NCBI GenBank assembly: GCA_018660685.1
Contig: JABJJW010000004.1
Coordinates: forward strand, 116,373-180,372
Direction: 5' to 3'
Length of the DNA stretch: 64,000 bases
DNA from: Flavobacteriales bacterium
GTDB taxonomy: Bacteria; Bacteroidota; Bacteroidia; Flavobacteriales_G; Salibacteraceae
Shown here: positions 54,463 through 63,527 of the stretch, one piece after another
Layout of the letters: each line of letters opens with the position of its first letter
Position numbering within the stretch: the stretch's first letter is position 1
Translations under genes and position numbers: made by a program
Notes under the pieces: model-generated
The model's database searches: none
The model's input: the letters and a program-made list of their open reading frames with translations, nothing else
Told to the model about the DNA's origin: nothing

Positions 54463-55576
54463 CCTCTTCGATCATTTCAGCGACTTCTTCTCCGATCGTT
54501 CCTGCCAGAGCCACACCCATGCCTCCCATTCTCAATGCGAGATACATGTTGTTTCCTGAGCGTTGAACCAATGGCGTTTTGTCATTTCCAAAAGCCATTA
54601 TACCCGACCATCGCATTTCAACTGCAAATGAATCACCGAGTTGGAAGATTTCTTGTGACTTATGTTCGAGGTGGGACTGAATTTTATCATTCAATTCTAT
54701 TTCTGTCGTTTCCTCATTTTGAAAATCAAAATTTCTCGCACCTCCAATCAAAAGCCTATTACCAACATTGCGGAAGTAGTAGTACCCTTCTTCTATATGT
54801 AGGTTTCCTTTGAATTTTAACTCAGGAATTGGTTTAGTTATAAATACCTGACCTCTTCCTGGCTTAACCAAATCATTCCCAATGAGTTCTTCGGCAAATC
54901 CGTTGACAGCAACAACCACCTTTCCAGCTGAAAAAGTGATCATCTTCCTCGATCCATCTTTCACTTCGATTTGAATCTTATCGTTGATATCATTCAGGGA
55001 CTTCACGTGAGACCCCGTGCGAATCGTAGCCCCATTTTCTGTGACATATTGTTCAAGTGACCTCAACAGCAGCGCAGGGTTAAGTTGCGCCTCCTGGTCT
55101 ATGGAAATTAGACGACCGTCAGAATGAATTCCTAATTCACTTTTCAAGTCATCCGCATCGCGGAGATATCCAGGTAAAAAGTCTGAGACCAACTGATTTA
55201 CAGCATCCATCTGGTCCAATCTTGCTTCTACTTGATTTTCAAGAAGCTCATAGCCACCTAAACTCTCATATTCCATCCCTGCTTCTCCTAATCTTTTTCT
55301 TGTGATCTGCAAGCCCATCCATCGATTAAAGAGCAACTCCCGAGCATTATCTGCTCCCATGGTTTTAATGTCGCTTAAAACTTCGGTAAGACTGCCGTAA
55401 CAAGCAAAACCGGCATTTCTAGTACTTGCTCCATAAGGGATGACACTTCTATCTAGAATGAGAATGTTTTTGATGTTCTTCTCAATTAGACTGGCCGCAA
55501 TTGATAGTCCCACGATGCCTGCTCCGACGATGGCAACTTCATAGTGAGTGAGATCTTTTTCCCAGAATGATTGCAT
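54452..55576 (-). CDS. FAD-dependent oxidoreductase (D-amino-acid oxidase/glycine oxidase-like)
   Basis: 374 residues. FAD dinucleotide motif VAIVGAGIVGLSIAASLIEK, then STRNAGFACYGSLTEVL, typical of DAO-family amine oxidases. Later parts are VVVAVNGFAEEL, GRGQVFITKPIPELKF, RNVGNRLLIGGARNFDF and the FAD-closing end ALRMGGMGVALAGTIGEEVA. The substrate is probably a secondary or D-amino acid but cannot be read from sequence. It is coupled to the thioredoxin-like gene. Confidence 0.88.
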   Translation of the reverse strand: MQSFWEKDLTHYEVAIVGAGIVGLSIAASLIEKNIKNILILDRSVIPYGASTRNAGFACYGSLTEVLSDIKTMGADNARELLFNRWMGLQITRKRLGEAGMEYESLGGYELLENQVEARLDQMDAVNQLVSDFLPGYLRDADDLKSELGIHSDGRLISIDQEAQLNPALLLRSLEQYVTENGATIRTGSHVKSLNDINDKIQIEVKDGSRKMITFSAGKVVVAVNGFAEELIGNDLVKPGRGQVFITKPIPELKFKGNLHIEEGYYYFRNVGNRLLIGGARNFDFQNEETTEIELNDKIQSHLEHKSQEIFQLGDSFAVEMRWSGIMAFGNDKTPLVQRSGNNMYLALRMGGMGVALAGTIGEEVAEMIEEDGL

Positions 55577-55641
55577 TTTGAAATTTATAAAGTCGAAGCT
55601 AAGGTTTTAGCTGAACCCATTATACGATGTTGGGTATCTTT

Positions 55642-57747
55642 CTAAGAGGTTTTGATACTTCCCTCTTCTGTAGGCAAGACTTGCGCACTCAATACATTTC
55701 CTCTTGGTATTGCGAGTGATAAATGTCTGTGAATCGATTGCCTCAATCGAACTTTCGTTACGGGCTTGGTAATGTACTCCACTGCACCAGCAGCAGTGGA
55801 ATCCTCAACCGCTTCCCGTGTGACATTTGCTGATACCATAATGATCGGCGGGCCACCTTCATTGCGGATGATTTTTGTTGCTTGAATCCCGTCCATCTCA
55901 GGCATGTGTAAATCCATTAGAATGAGGTCAAAGTGCTTTGATCTGGTCAATTCAACTGCCTCTCTTCCATTTATGGCCTTCGCCACATTTACTTCGAGAT
56001 CGTTCAACATTTTATCCAAGACCATAATGTTTAGGTCATTGTCCTCTACGATGAGAATGTCCGCTCCTTTGAAGGTTAGGTTCGCTGTCTGGTCATGATA
56101 AAGCGCCTCCTCACTCGTACGTTGGCAATCAAAAGGAATGGTAATCGTGAAGGTGGTTCCTTTGGATATTTCACTGTCCACCGTAATAGATCCTCCCATA
56201 AGCGCAGGCATCTCGGAGGAAAGTGCAAGCCCAAATCCAGTTCCCTCATACTTCTTCGTATATCCTGAATCCAATTGGGCAAAACGTTCGAATATTTTAC
56301 CCTGTTTCTCTTTAGGAATACCAATGCCTGTGTCAATCACCTTCACAACACAATTGATCCTGCCGTTTGGAAGATTACTAGCTTCAAATTCCAAAATCAC
56401 TTTTCCTTCGGATGTGAATTTGTAAGCATTCCGTAGCAGATTCGATACAATTTGGACAAACCTGACCTCATCACCAACCACCGAAGAGTCTACATCAGCT
56501 TTGATCACCAAATCGCTTATTAGCCCTTTAGATTCAAATGAGGGTTTGAAGACTTTGCATACAGATTCAACAGTAGTTTTTAGATTAAATGGATCTCGGT
56601 TCAGCGTGATTTGACCCGAATCGAGTTGTTCAGCTTCCAATATGTTGTTCACCAACCCCAATAGGTTTTTCGATGAATTCTCTAGAAGCTGAACACTTTC
56701 TTGTTGTTGGTGGTCCAGCTGGGTATCATTGAGTTGACCAAGGATGCCATTGATCGCATTCAAGGGCGTTCGAATCTCATGACTCACATTACTCATGAAT
56801 TCAGATTTAAACCTAGAAATTCTCTCGGCCCTCTTTTTTTCTATTTCTAAAACATTATTTACGCTAACAAGGTTTAATCTAGCACGGTTGTATCGTATGC
56901 TTAAGAACATTGCAATTGAGAGTGCTGCACTCAGCAGCAGGGCCATGATCAATCCCATTAGGTTGTTGAACTTGGCAGATGAAGAAAAGAAGCCTTCAAC
57001 TGGATACAATTGCATTTTCCATTCTGCATCGTTTCCGTGCCACAAACCCAATGTGTTGGCAAAAACGAGTTCCGGTCCAACTGAAATTGGCTTGCAAGTG
57101 GCTGGGTCAGAACAGAAGAAGAGACTTTCACTCTGATCAAAAAGATGCATGTGGTACCCTTCCGCCTCATTAATTAAATCGGAGAGTTCTTGTCTGAAGT
57201 CAATTCCCGCTCCGATCGATCCTTCAAGGTTGGTATCCATTTGAACCGGAAAGTCTACAACAAAGACACTCTGATCATTTGCCAACTCCATCCATGGCGA
57301 AATTCGAACCTCTTCCCCAAGCTTATAGACTTGCTGACGATGAGATTCATGGTTATCCTTGAACTCTTCAGTATTAGCGATTGAGCTGAATTCTTTGGAT
57401 GGTATTAACCTCTCTGATTCGGTCGAAGGTCCATGCCAATTGATGAATTTGAATGCATTCCTTGCATCCAATATTTGCGCTGCGTCCTCGGGTAGATAGA
57501 CGATATAATCGCCCTCCGAAAACATAATTCTATTACGCAGGTTACGCAATTCCACAATGTTCGACTTCACAACGCTCTCGACCTTTTCTTCCATGAAGGA
57601 GCCCATCAACTTAACTTGATTTTCGCGCTCATGGTCAACCTCTTTGTTGAACTGTGTCCACGCATAGACAAATGCTAGCAGCAACAACGCAAAAAGTCCG
57701 AACGACTTTACTAAGTCCTTTATGAAAATCCCTTTTCCAGTAAGCAT
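55642..57747 (-). CDS. Hybrid sensor histidine kinase with receiver domain
   Basis: 701 residues. Two membrane helices (about 12-30 and 262-285) bracket a periplasmic sensor domain of CHASE-like layout. The HisKA box has H323 in MSNVSHEIRTPLNAI; the ATPase domain has NAYKFTSEG, DTGIGIPKEKQGKIFERF and GTGFGLALS. The C-terminal receiver has D612 in LILMDLHMPEMDG, so phosphate can pass internally. No output regulator lies beside it; the LytTR regulator at 48760 is 6 kb away. The signal is unknown. Confidence 0.93.
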   Translation of the reverse strand: MLTGKGIFIKDLVKSFGLFALLLLAFVYAWTQFNKEVDHERENQVKLMGSFMEEKVESVVKSNIVELRNLRNRIMFSEGDYIVYLPEDAAQILDARNAFKFINWHGPSTESERLIPSKEFSSIANTEEFKDNHESHRQQVYKLGEEVRISPWMELANDQSVFVVDFPVQMDTNLEGSIGAGIDFRQELSDLINEAEGYHMHLFDQSESLFFCSDPATCKPISVGPELVFANTLGLWHGNDAEWKMQLYPVEGFFSSSAKFNNLMGLIMALLLSAALSIAMFLSIRYNRARLNLVSVNNVLEIEKKRAERISRFKSEFMSNVSHEIRTPLNAINGILGQLNDTQLDHQQQESVQLLENSSKNLLGLVNNILEAEQLDSGQITLNRDPFNLKTTVESVCKVFKPSFESKGLISDLVIKADVDSSVVGDEVRFVQIVSNLLRNAYKFTSEGKVILEFEASNLPNGRINCVVKVIDTGIGIPKEKQGKIFERFAQLDSGYTKKYEGTGFGLALSSEMPALMGGSITVDSEISKGTTFTITIPFDCQRTSEEALYHDQTANLTFKGADILIVEDNDLNIMVLDKMLNDLEVNVAKAINGREAVELTRSKHFDLILMDLHMPEMDGIQATKIIRNEGGPPIIMVSANVTREAVEDSTAAGAVEYITKPVTKVRLRQSIHRHLSLAIPRGNVLSAQVLPTEEGSIKTS

Positions 57748-57797
57748 AGATTCAGCAGAAGCAAATTTTGGGACGACTTAGTCTCAAAATCCTTTCA

Positions 57798-58559
57798 TCA
57801 GCCTCTTAAGAAAACCCACTCCTCTTCGGAGCTCTGGGGCTCTGAGAACTTGTATTCATCAAATAGTTTGATGTTCTCTGGGTTGGTAATCCCATTTCTC
57901 AAAATATAACCTGCCATTCTTCCTCTCGCATTCTTTGCCCACGTCATGATGACCTTGTACTCACCATTCTTGAAGTCCTTGAATATTGGAGTTATAACTT
58001 TACCCGGCAGCTTGGTAAAATCCACCGCTTTGAAGTATTCGGAACTGGCCAGGTTAATCAACGTCTTGGACTCGGATGCCTCCAACTCATCCGCCAATAA
58101 CTTTGTAACCTTTTGAGACCAGAATTGATATAGATTCCTTTTTCGCTGAATTGGAAGCGTGACTCCCATTTCCAGCCTGTACGGTCGAATTCGATCCAAT
58201 GGTCTTAATACTCCATGAAGTCCGCTCAGAATTCTGAGATGATCTTGAGCAAAGTGAAGCTCTGATTCACTCAAGTTTTTCGCATCGATGCCCCTATAAA
58301 CTTCTCCATTAAATGTGAGGATGGCCGGTCGGCTCACTTCCAAAGTGAACTCTGGCTCCCACTCCTGATATCTTAGAACATTGAGCTCTGTCAAATCTTT
58401 GCTCAGGTTCATCATACTGCGAACCTTTTTCTTACTCAGCGTTCGCAGCTTTTTAATAAGGCGATATGATTCGTCCTGAAAAGACGGCTCAGTGGATCTT
58501 ATATCCGCAATCGATGAATCAAAATCGAAGGATTTAGCCGGTGAAATAATTGTAATCAT
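57798..58559 (-). CDS. yaaA: Peroxide stress protein YaaA
   Basis: 253 residues, the usual DUF328 length. Limits free iron and DNA damage under hydrogen peroxide in E. coli. Conserved ends are MITIISPAKSFDFDS at the start and MTWAKNARGRMAGYILRNGI near the finish; the middle has AILTFNGEVYRGIDAKNLSE and LSGLHGVLRPLDRIRPYRLE. It has its own start after a 38-base gap from the histidine kinase and no visible operator. Confidence 0.94.
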   Translation of the reverse strand: MITIISPAKSFDFDSSIADIRSTEPSFQDESYRLIKKLRTLSKKKVRSMMNLSKDLTELNVLRYQEWEPEFTLEVSRPAILTFNGEVYRGIDAKNLSESELHFAQDHLRILSGLHGVLRPLDRIRPYRLEMGVTLPIQRKRNLYQFWSQKVTKLLADELEASESKTLINLASSEYFKAVDFTKLPGKVITPIFKDFKNGEYKVIMTWAKNARGRMAGYILRNGITNPENIKLFDEYKFSEPQSSEEEWVFLRG

Positions 58560-58647
58560 AAAGTGGAGTGAAGGAACAAAATTATTCGCTCAATAACCTA
58601 TCAATGCTTATTTCAAAAGAAGCCCAAACCTCTGATTGAATACGTCT

Positions 58648-59274
58648 TCAGTAAAGATCATCGTAGTCACCTAAGCCCTCTCGCACAAGGAAAGGTTCTT
58701 CACCAGAACAGTCTACGACCGTTGATGCGACTTGATTTCCATAACCACCATCAATAACGCAGTCCACCACAGCCTCAAACTTTTCATGGATGAGTTCTGG
58801 ATCTGTTGAATACTCGATTATGTCATCCTCATCATGAATAGACGTAGTGACGATCGGGTTTCCTAACATCCTCACCAGCTCACGGGGTATGTGATGATCA
58901 GGCACGCGAATGCCAATCGTCTTCCGCTTCATTTTAAAAACCTTGGGTATGTTGCTACTCGACTCTAATATGAAAGTAAATGGGCCGGGAAGTCCCTTCT
59001 TCATCATTTTGAAAGTCTTGTTCCCAACTTGTCGCGCATAGTCTGTGATGTGACTTAAATCGTAACATATTATACTCAGGTTCGCCTTCTCCGGCTTTTG
59101 ACCTTTAATTTTAGCAACCCGCTCGACAGCTTTTCTGTTGGTAATATCACAGCCCAATCCATAGACTGTATCTGTTGGATATATTATGACTCCACCCTTT
59201 CGCAGAACGGCAACTACCTTTTCAAGTTCCTTCTCTTGTGGGTTGTCTGGGTGGATCCTAACTAGCATAGACAT
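58648..59274 (-). CDS. L-threonylcarbamoyladenylate synthase (Sua5/YciO/YrdC family)
   Basis: About 208 residues from ATG 59274 (MSMLVRIHPDN); ATG 59268 also fits. Makes threonylcarbamoyl-AMP for t6A modification of tRNA, or is the closely related YciO. YrdC features: GGVIIYPTDTVYGLGCDITN, IKGQKPEKANLSIICYDL, LPGPFTFILESS and RVPDHHIPRELVRMLGNPIV. No C-terminal Sua5 domain is present. It is divergent from the S9 peptidase gene, with a symmetric promoter region between. Confidence 0.92.
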   Translation of the reverse strand: MSMLVRIHPDNPQEKELEKVVAVLRKGGVIIYPTDTVYGLGCDITNRKAVERVAKIKGQKPEKANLSIICYDLSHITDYARQVGNKTFKMMKKGLPGPFTFILESSSNIPKVFKMKRKTIGIRVPDHHIPRELVRMLGNPIVTTSIHDEDDIIEYSTDPELIHEKFEAVVDCVIDGGYGNQVASTVVDCSGEEPFLVREGLGDYDDLY

Positions 59275-59280
59275 TGTAAT

Positions 59281-59340
59281 TCGCAATATTAAGTATTCAT
59301 GAGAGTGCACGAGAGCAGATTTGATTCGATAATATTGCGA
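59281..59340. promoter_or_regulatory. Divergent promoter pair in an 11-bp perfect inverted repeat
   Basis: TCGCAATATTA (59281-59291) and TAATATTGCGA (59330-59340) are exact reverse complements 38 bases apart. Each contains TAATATTG, close to the -7 consensus TAnnTTTG, facing outward: one towards the threonylcarbamoyl-AMP synthase and one towards the S9 peptidase. They may be two promoters of like sequence or a regulator site. Confidence 0.45.
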
Positions 59341-59356
59341 CCCTAATAAATATGAT

Positions 59357-61384
59357 ATGCGAAGCCTAAGCCTACTATTTTCAATTCTGATTTCCTGTTC
59401 ATTGTTAGCCCAAGACGTCTTGTCTCCCGAGAATCTCTGGAAATTAAAGCGTGTCTATGGCGAACAAGTTTCTCCTGACGGTAAATCAATTCTCTTCATT
59501 CAGAAGGAATACAATTTGGCCGAGGATGGCGGCACTTCACACCTAATGATGGTGAAACTCAATGGGAATGACCCAAATCGGATTTCCGATGGAGAGGAAA
59601 GTATCGGTGGAGCACAATGGAGACCAGACGGGAAAAAAATTGGGTATTTAAGCTCGAGTTCAGGGTCTAACCAACTTTGGGAAATGAATCCTGATGGCTC
59701 TGACAGAAAGCAGGTCACGAGTTTTGATTTCGACATTGGCAATTGGTCATTTGCCCCGGATATGAAACACATCAGTTTTACTTACGAGGTGAAAATCGAA
59801 GAATCCCTATTGGATAAATATGAAGACCTTCCAAAAGCAACAGGCCGTGCTTACAACAATCTAATGTTCCGACATTGGACCGAGTGGCATGATTACACCT
59901 TTTCGCACGTAGCAATAGCATCATACAGTCCAGATGGCGATGATACTGGATTCACTTTCGTAGATATCATGAAGAATGAGCAATACGATAGCCCTCTCCC
60001 TCCCTTTGGCGGCGGGGAGCAAATTGTTTGGAAGCCCGATGGAAGTGCATTGGTCTATGTCTGCAAGAAAATGGATGGTACTCAATTCGCACAGAGTACA
60101 AATTCGGATATCTATCTCTACTCTCTGTCCTCAGGTGAAACGCGGAACCTAACTGAAGGGATGATGGGCTACGATAACGATCCTGTTTTCTCTCCATCTG
60201 GAACCCATTTGGCTTGGATGAGCATGAAGCAGGAAGGATTTGAAGCTGATAAAAATGACATCATCATATTGGATATGAAGTCAGGCACAAAAACCAATAT
60301 CACCAGTGGCGTAGATCAGACATTCGGACACATAGTTTGGGCAAACGATCATAAGAATGTATATGCTCTAAGTCCAATAAACGCAACTTACCAAGCTTTC
60401 GAAATTGGATTGGACAAATCAGTCAGGGCAATAACTAGTGGAACACACAATGTCAATTCGATCTCATTGATGCGCGGTAACCTCATTGGAACCAAAAGCA
60501 CGATGAGCCATCCAAATGAGCTCTTTTTATGGACAATTGAAAAAGGAGAAGAAACTCAGTTATCCAGTGGAAATAAAGAATTGATTTCCTCGATGAACAT
60601 GGGGAAAGTCGAGAAACGAATGATAAAGACTAACGATGATAAAGACATGCTTGTCTGGGTAATTTATCCACCAGATTTTGATCCGAATAAAAAATACCCA
60701 ACTCTATTATATTGCCAAGGCGGCCCACAAAGTGCTGTTAGCCAGTTTTTTAGTTTCAGGTGGAATTTCCAACTGATGGCGTCCCAAGGATACATTGTAG
60801 TTGCACCGAACCGAAGAGGATTACCATCCTTTGGTCAGAAATGGAATGACGACATCAGCAAGGATTGGGGAGGTCAAGCGATGAGAGATTACCTAAGTGC
60901 CATTGACGAGGTGGCCAAAGAGCCTTTTGTCGACAACGATAGATTAGGTGCCATTGGGGCAAGTTATGGTGGCTATTCAGTTTACTATCTCGCTGGAATT
61001 CACGAAGGGCGCTTTAAGACCTTTATCAGTCATTGTGGACTGTACAATTTGGAAAGTTGGTATGCATCGACAGAAGAGCTGTTTTTTGCGAATTGGGATA
61101 TCGGTGGACCTTACTGGGCTAGTCCAAAGCCAGAAAGCTACCTCAAGTTTAGCCCTCATAGTCTAGTTCATAAATGGGATACTCCGATTTTGGTCATTCA
61201 CAATGAGCTTGACTTCCGGGTTCCTCTAAACCAAGGTCTGGAAGCCTTTACAGCAGCACAATTACGCGGCGTACCAAGCAAGTTGCTTTACTATCCAGAC
61301 GAAGGACATTGGGTGCTAAAACCTCAAAATGGAGTGATGTGGCACCGCGAGTTTTATGGGTGGCTAGACAAGTGGCTGAAATAA
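59357..61384 (+). CDS. S9 family (prolyl oligopeptidase/DPP-like) secreted peptidase
   Basis: 675 residues with a signal peptide (RSLSLLFSILISCSLLAQ). An N-terminal beta-propeller (GEQVSPDGKSILFIQKEYN, SPSGTHLAWMSMKQEGFEAD) is followed by the alpha/beta-hydrolase domain with the triad S536 (IGASYGGYSVYY), D619 (HNELDFRVPL) and H651 (PDEGHWVLK). The oxyanion region is LLYCQGGPQSAVS. Likely a periplasmic acylaminoacyl- or dipeptidyl-type peptidase for peptide uptake. Transcribed alone. Confidence 0.93.
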   Translation: MRSLSLLFSILISCSLLAQDVLSPENLWKLKRVYGEQVSPDGKSILFIQKEYNLAEDGGTSHLMMVKLNGNDPNRISDGEESIGGAQWRPDGKKIGYLSSSSGSNQLWEMNPDGSDRKQVTSFDFDIGNWSFAPDMKHISFTYEVKIEESLLDKYEDLPKATGRAYNNLMFRHWTEWHDYTFSHVAIASYSPDGDDTGFTFVDIMKNEQYDSPLPPFGGGEQIVWKPDGSALVYVCKKMDGTQFAQSTNSDIYLYSLSSGETRNLTEGMMGYDNDPVFSPSGTHLAWMSMKQEGFEADKNDIIILDMKSGTKTNITSGVDQTFGHIVWANDHKNVYALSPINATYQAFEIGLDKSVRAITSGTHNVNSISLMRGNLIGTKSTMSHPNELFLWTIEKGEETQLSSGNKELISSMNMGKVEKRMIKTNDDKDMLVWVIYPPDFDPNKKYPTLLYCQGGPQSAVSQFFSFRWNFQLMASQGYIVVAPNRRGLPSFGQKWNDDISKDWGGQAMRDYLSAIDEVAKEPFVDNDRLGAIGASYGGYSVYYLAGIHEGRFKTFISHCGLYNLESWYASTEELFFANWDIGGPYWASPKPESYLKFSPHSLVHKWDTPILVIHNELDFRVPLNQGLEAFTAAQLRGVPSKLLYYPDEGHWVLKPQNGVMWHREFYGWLDKWLK

Positions 61385-61528
61385 TTTCGTCTAGGCTGTA
61401 AGGTTTAGAATGGTCATTCTTCATAACTTTCAATTCTTGGTGAGTGGTATTTTGATCATTATCACCAGGATTGTACTAACCAAAATCAAGCTATAAACAA
61501 ATTCAACTACTTATTCCTGTGTGGAATT

Positions 61529-62119
61529 TTGCTATTAGGGATGACCCTAACTCAATCCTGTAAAAAGGAAGGATGTACCGATGCTGTCGCGGAAAATTAT
61601 GACGAGAAAGCAAAGGAAGACGACGGTACATGTGAGTACATCGATGGATGTACAGATGAAACCGCTACGAATTATGATGCATCAGCCACCCAAGATGATG
61701 GCTCTTGTGAATATGAATTCGTCGCTGAAGATGGAACATTCAATGGGTTTTTGAACTGGACTCTAGAAGCTACATTTAATGGAGCTGACCCTTCACTTGG
61801 AGGTGCACATGGAGGAAATAATGACACTACCATTAGAGAGGTGTTTTTCCTTGATAGCCAAGACCCAGTTGATGGCCTTTATCCAGTTGGAACTGTCATT
61901 GTAAAGTACACCACACTCAGCACGGGTGGTAAAGAAGTTACAGCCATGGTAAAGCGTGGAAACGACTTCGATGCTGCAGCTGGAGACTGGGAGTATTTTA
62001 TGCTCAATGATGACGGAACAATCGCCGACAATGGAAACATGAGAGGCGCTGAGCTTTTCAATGGCATGTGTAAAGGATGTCATTCCCAAGCAAGCACAGA
62101 TTACGTTTTTAGTAAATAG
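61529..62119 (+). CDS. Cytochrome P460-like c-type haem lipoprotein with two Cys-Asp repeats
   Basis: At least 196 residues. Two repeats, GCTDAVAENYDEKAKEDDGT and GCTDETATNYDASATQDDGS, are followed by a cytochrome P460-type domain (YPVGTVIVKYTTLST, WEYFMLNDDGTIAD) with the haem attachment motif CKGCH near the end. The lipoprotein Cys is in LTQSC. The frame is open upstream to ATA 61493, reading INKFNYLFLCGILLLGMTLTQSC as a complete lipoprotein signal, but no ATG is present; TTG 61529 would give a signal without a charged N-region. Probably a periplasmic or outer-membrane electron carrier. Confidence 0.75.
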   Translation: MLLGMTLTQSCKKEGCTDAVAENYDEKAKEDDGTCEYIDGCTDETATNYDASATQDDGSCEYEFVAEDGTFNGFLNWTLEATFNGADPSLGGAHGGNNDTTIREVFFLDSQDPVDGLYPVGTVIVKYTTLSTGGKEVTAMVKRGNDFDAAAGDWEYFMLNDDGTIADNGNMRGAELFNGMCKGCHSQASTDYVFSK

Positions 62120-62148
62120 GGTCCAAAGATTCTAGGTTTATTAGTTTT

Positions 62149-62182
62149 AAGGTCTTCTCGAAAGAGGGTACCTTATTTTTTT
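62149..62182 (+). terminator. Terminator after the P460 gene, ending next to the DUF1801 start
   Basis: AAGGT (62149-62153) pairs with ACCTT (62170-62174) and TTCTC with GAGGG (G-T wobbles) around a GAAA tetraloop, then a run of 7 T to 62182. The DUF1801 ATG is at 62186, so the T run abuts the next gene. Confidence 0.75.
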
Positions 62183-62185
62183 GCC

Positions 62186-62620
62186 ATGGCTGAACTAAAG
62201 ACCAAGAAAAACGACGCCAACGTCGAGAAGTTTATTGCTGGAGTAAAAGACGAACAGAAGCGTCTGGACACTGCCCAAGTATCACAGTGGATGGCTGAGA
62301 TAACTGACGAACCCGCAAAAATGTGGGGTGCGAGCATTGTTGGATATGGCAGTTACCGATACAAGTACAAAACGGGTCGCGAGGGTGATTGGTTCTTGAC
62401 TGGATTTTCGCCTAGGAAACAAAGTTTGACACTTTATATCATGAGCGGATTCAAACGTTATGATGAACTGCTAAATCAACTTGGAAAGCATAAGACGGGT
62501 GTTTCCTGTCTATACATCAAGCGACTGAGTGATGTGGATGCTGACATTCTCAAAACATTGATCAAGGAATCGGTGGACTACATGCGCTCTATCGATCAGG
62601 CGAAGGTTACGGACGAATGA
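62186..62620 (+). CDS. DUF1801 domain protein
   Basis: 144 residues. DUF1801 (YdhG-like) proteins are small, of unknown function: here KNDANVEKFIAGVKDEQKRL, KMWGASIVGYGSYRYKYKTG, WFLTGFSPRKQSLTLYIMSG and a helical end (LKTLIKESVDYMRS). The fold is related to that of YdeI, whose gene lies (broken) 0.9 kb on. The stop overlaps the ATP-grasp start (ATGA). The promoter must lie in or next to the preceding terminator. Confidence 0.9.
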   Translation: MAELKTKKNDANVEKFIAGVKDEQKRLDTAQVSQWMAEITDEPAKMWGASIVGYGSYRYKYKTGREGDWFLTGFSPRKQSLTLYIMSGFKRYDELLNQLGKHKTGVSCLYIKRLSDVDADILKTLIKESVDYMRSIDQAKVTDE

Positions 62621-63516
62621 GTCGAAGTCTTATAGTGCTCGTTACTCGGCAGAAGTATATCAACCCACTAAACATAGATTGGTACTTGGGTCAAATCCTG
62701 GAAGAAGATAGGCTAGTCACCGAGGCTCTCGAGAAAAAGGGTTTTGATGTGATGCGCGTCTCCTGGGATGATGAACTATATGATTGGTCATCCCCAAAAG
62801 CGGTCATTTTTCGAGCAGTTTGGGATTATTTCGAACGGATACAAGAGTTTAAAAATTGGTTGAAGCGCATCGAGAATCAAACTACGATTCTTAATCAACC
62901 ATCTCTTATCTGGTGGAATATTGACAAGAGCTATTTGCATGATTTAGAAGCAAAAGGAGTCAACATACCTCCTACTCTATTTATTAAGAAGGGAACGACT
63001 GTAAATCTTGAGCAATTGATCCGCGATCAGGGATGGCAAGAGGCGGTCATGAAACCCAACATTGCCGGTACAGCCCGTGAGACATACCGAGTGGATTCCT
63101 CAAACGCGACTCAGCACAATGCAAAATTGAATGAGTTGCTCCAAAATGAAGACATGCTCGTTCAAGCGTTCCAAGACAGCATTTTGAGTAAGGGTGAAAT
63201 ATCGCTGATGGTCTTTGGTGGAACTTACACCCACGCGATTCGAAAACGCGCCAAAGCTGGCGACTTCCGAGTCCAAGACGACTTCGGCGGGACTGTTGAA
63301 GTTTATGAACCGAAGCCTGACGAGATTGAATTTGCGATATCCGTAATGAGGTCCATTGATCCAATTCCTCTTTATGGGCGCGTGGACATTATGTGGGATA
63401 ATGACGATAAGCTTTCTGTGTCTGAGGTCGAAATATTTGAGCCTGAACTCTGGTTCAGAAATCATCATCCTGCAGCCGAAGTTTTCGCGCGCAAGATCAC
63501 TGAATATTTAAATTAG
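62617..63516 (+). CDS. ATP-grasp domain protein (RimK/glutathione synthetase-like)
   Basis: 299 residues. N-terminal substrate domain (DVMRVSWDDELYDW, AVIFRAVWDYFERIQEFKNW) and ATP-grasp core: WQEAVMKPNIAGTARETYRV, MLVQAFQDSILSKGEISLMV and the metal-binding end YGRVDIMWDNDDKLSVSEVE. The fold joins a carboxylate to an amine or thiol via acyl phosphate; the substrate is unknown. It overlaps the DUF1801 gene by 4 bases and is followed 11 bases later by the broken YdeI-family gene. Confidence 0.88.
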   Translation: MSRSLIVLVTRQKYINPLNIDWYLGQILEEDRLVTEALEKKGFDVMRVSWDDELYDWSSPKAVIFRAVWDYFERIQEFKNWLKRIENQTTILNQPSLIWWNIDKSYLHDLEAKGVNIPPTLFIKKGTTVNLEQLIRDQGWQEAVMKPNIAGTARETYRVDSSNATQHNAKLNELLQNEDMLVQAFQDSILSKGEISLMVFGGTYTHAIRKRAKAGDFRVQDDFGGTVEVYEPKPDEIEFAISVMRSIDPIPLYGRVDIMWDNDDKLSVSEVEIFEPELWFRNHHPAAEVFARKITEYLN

Positions 63517-63527
63517 TTCTTATTAAG

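Noticed and set aside
54355..54813. Plus-strand open frame of 152 codons opposite the FAD oxidoreductase and thioredoxin-like genes
   Set aside because: Antisense to two coupled genes with clear motifs; the frame has no recognisable motif.
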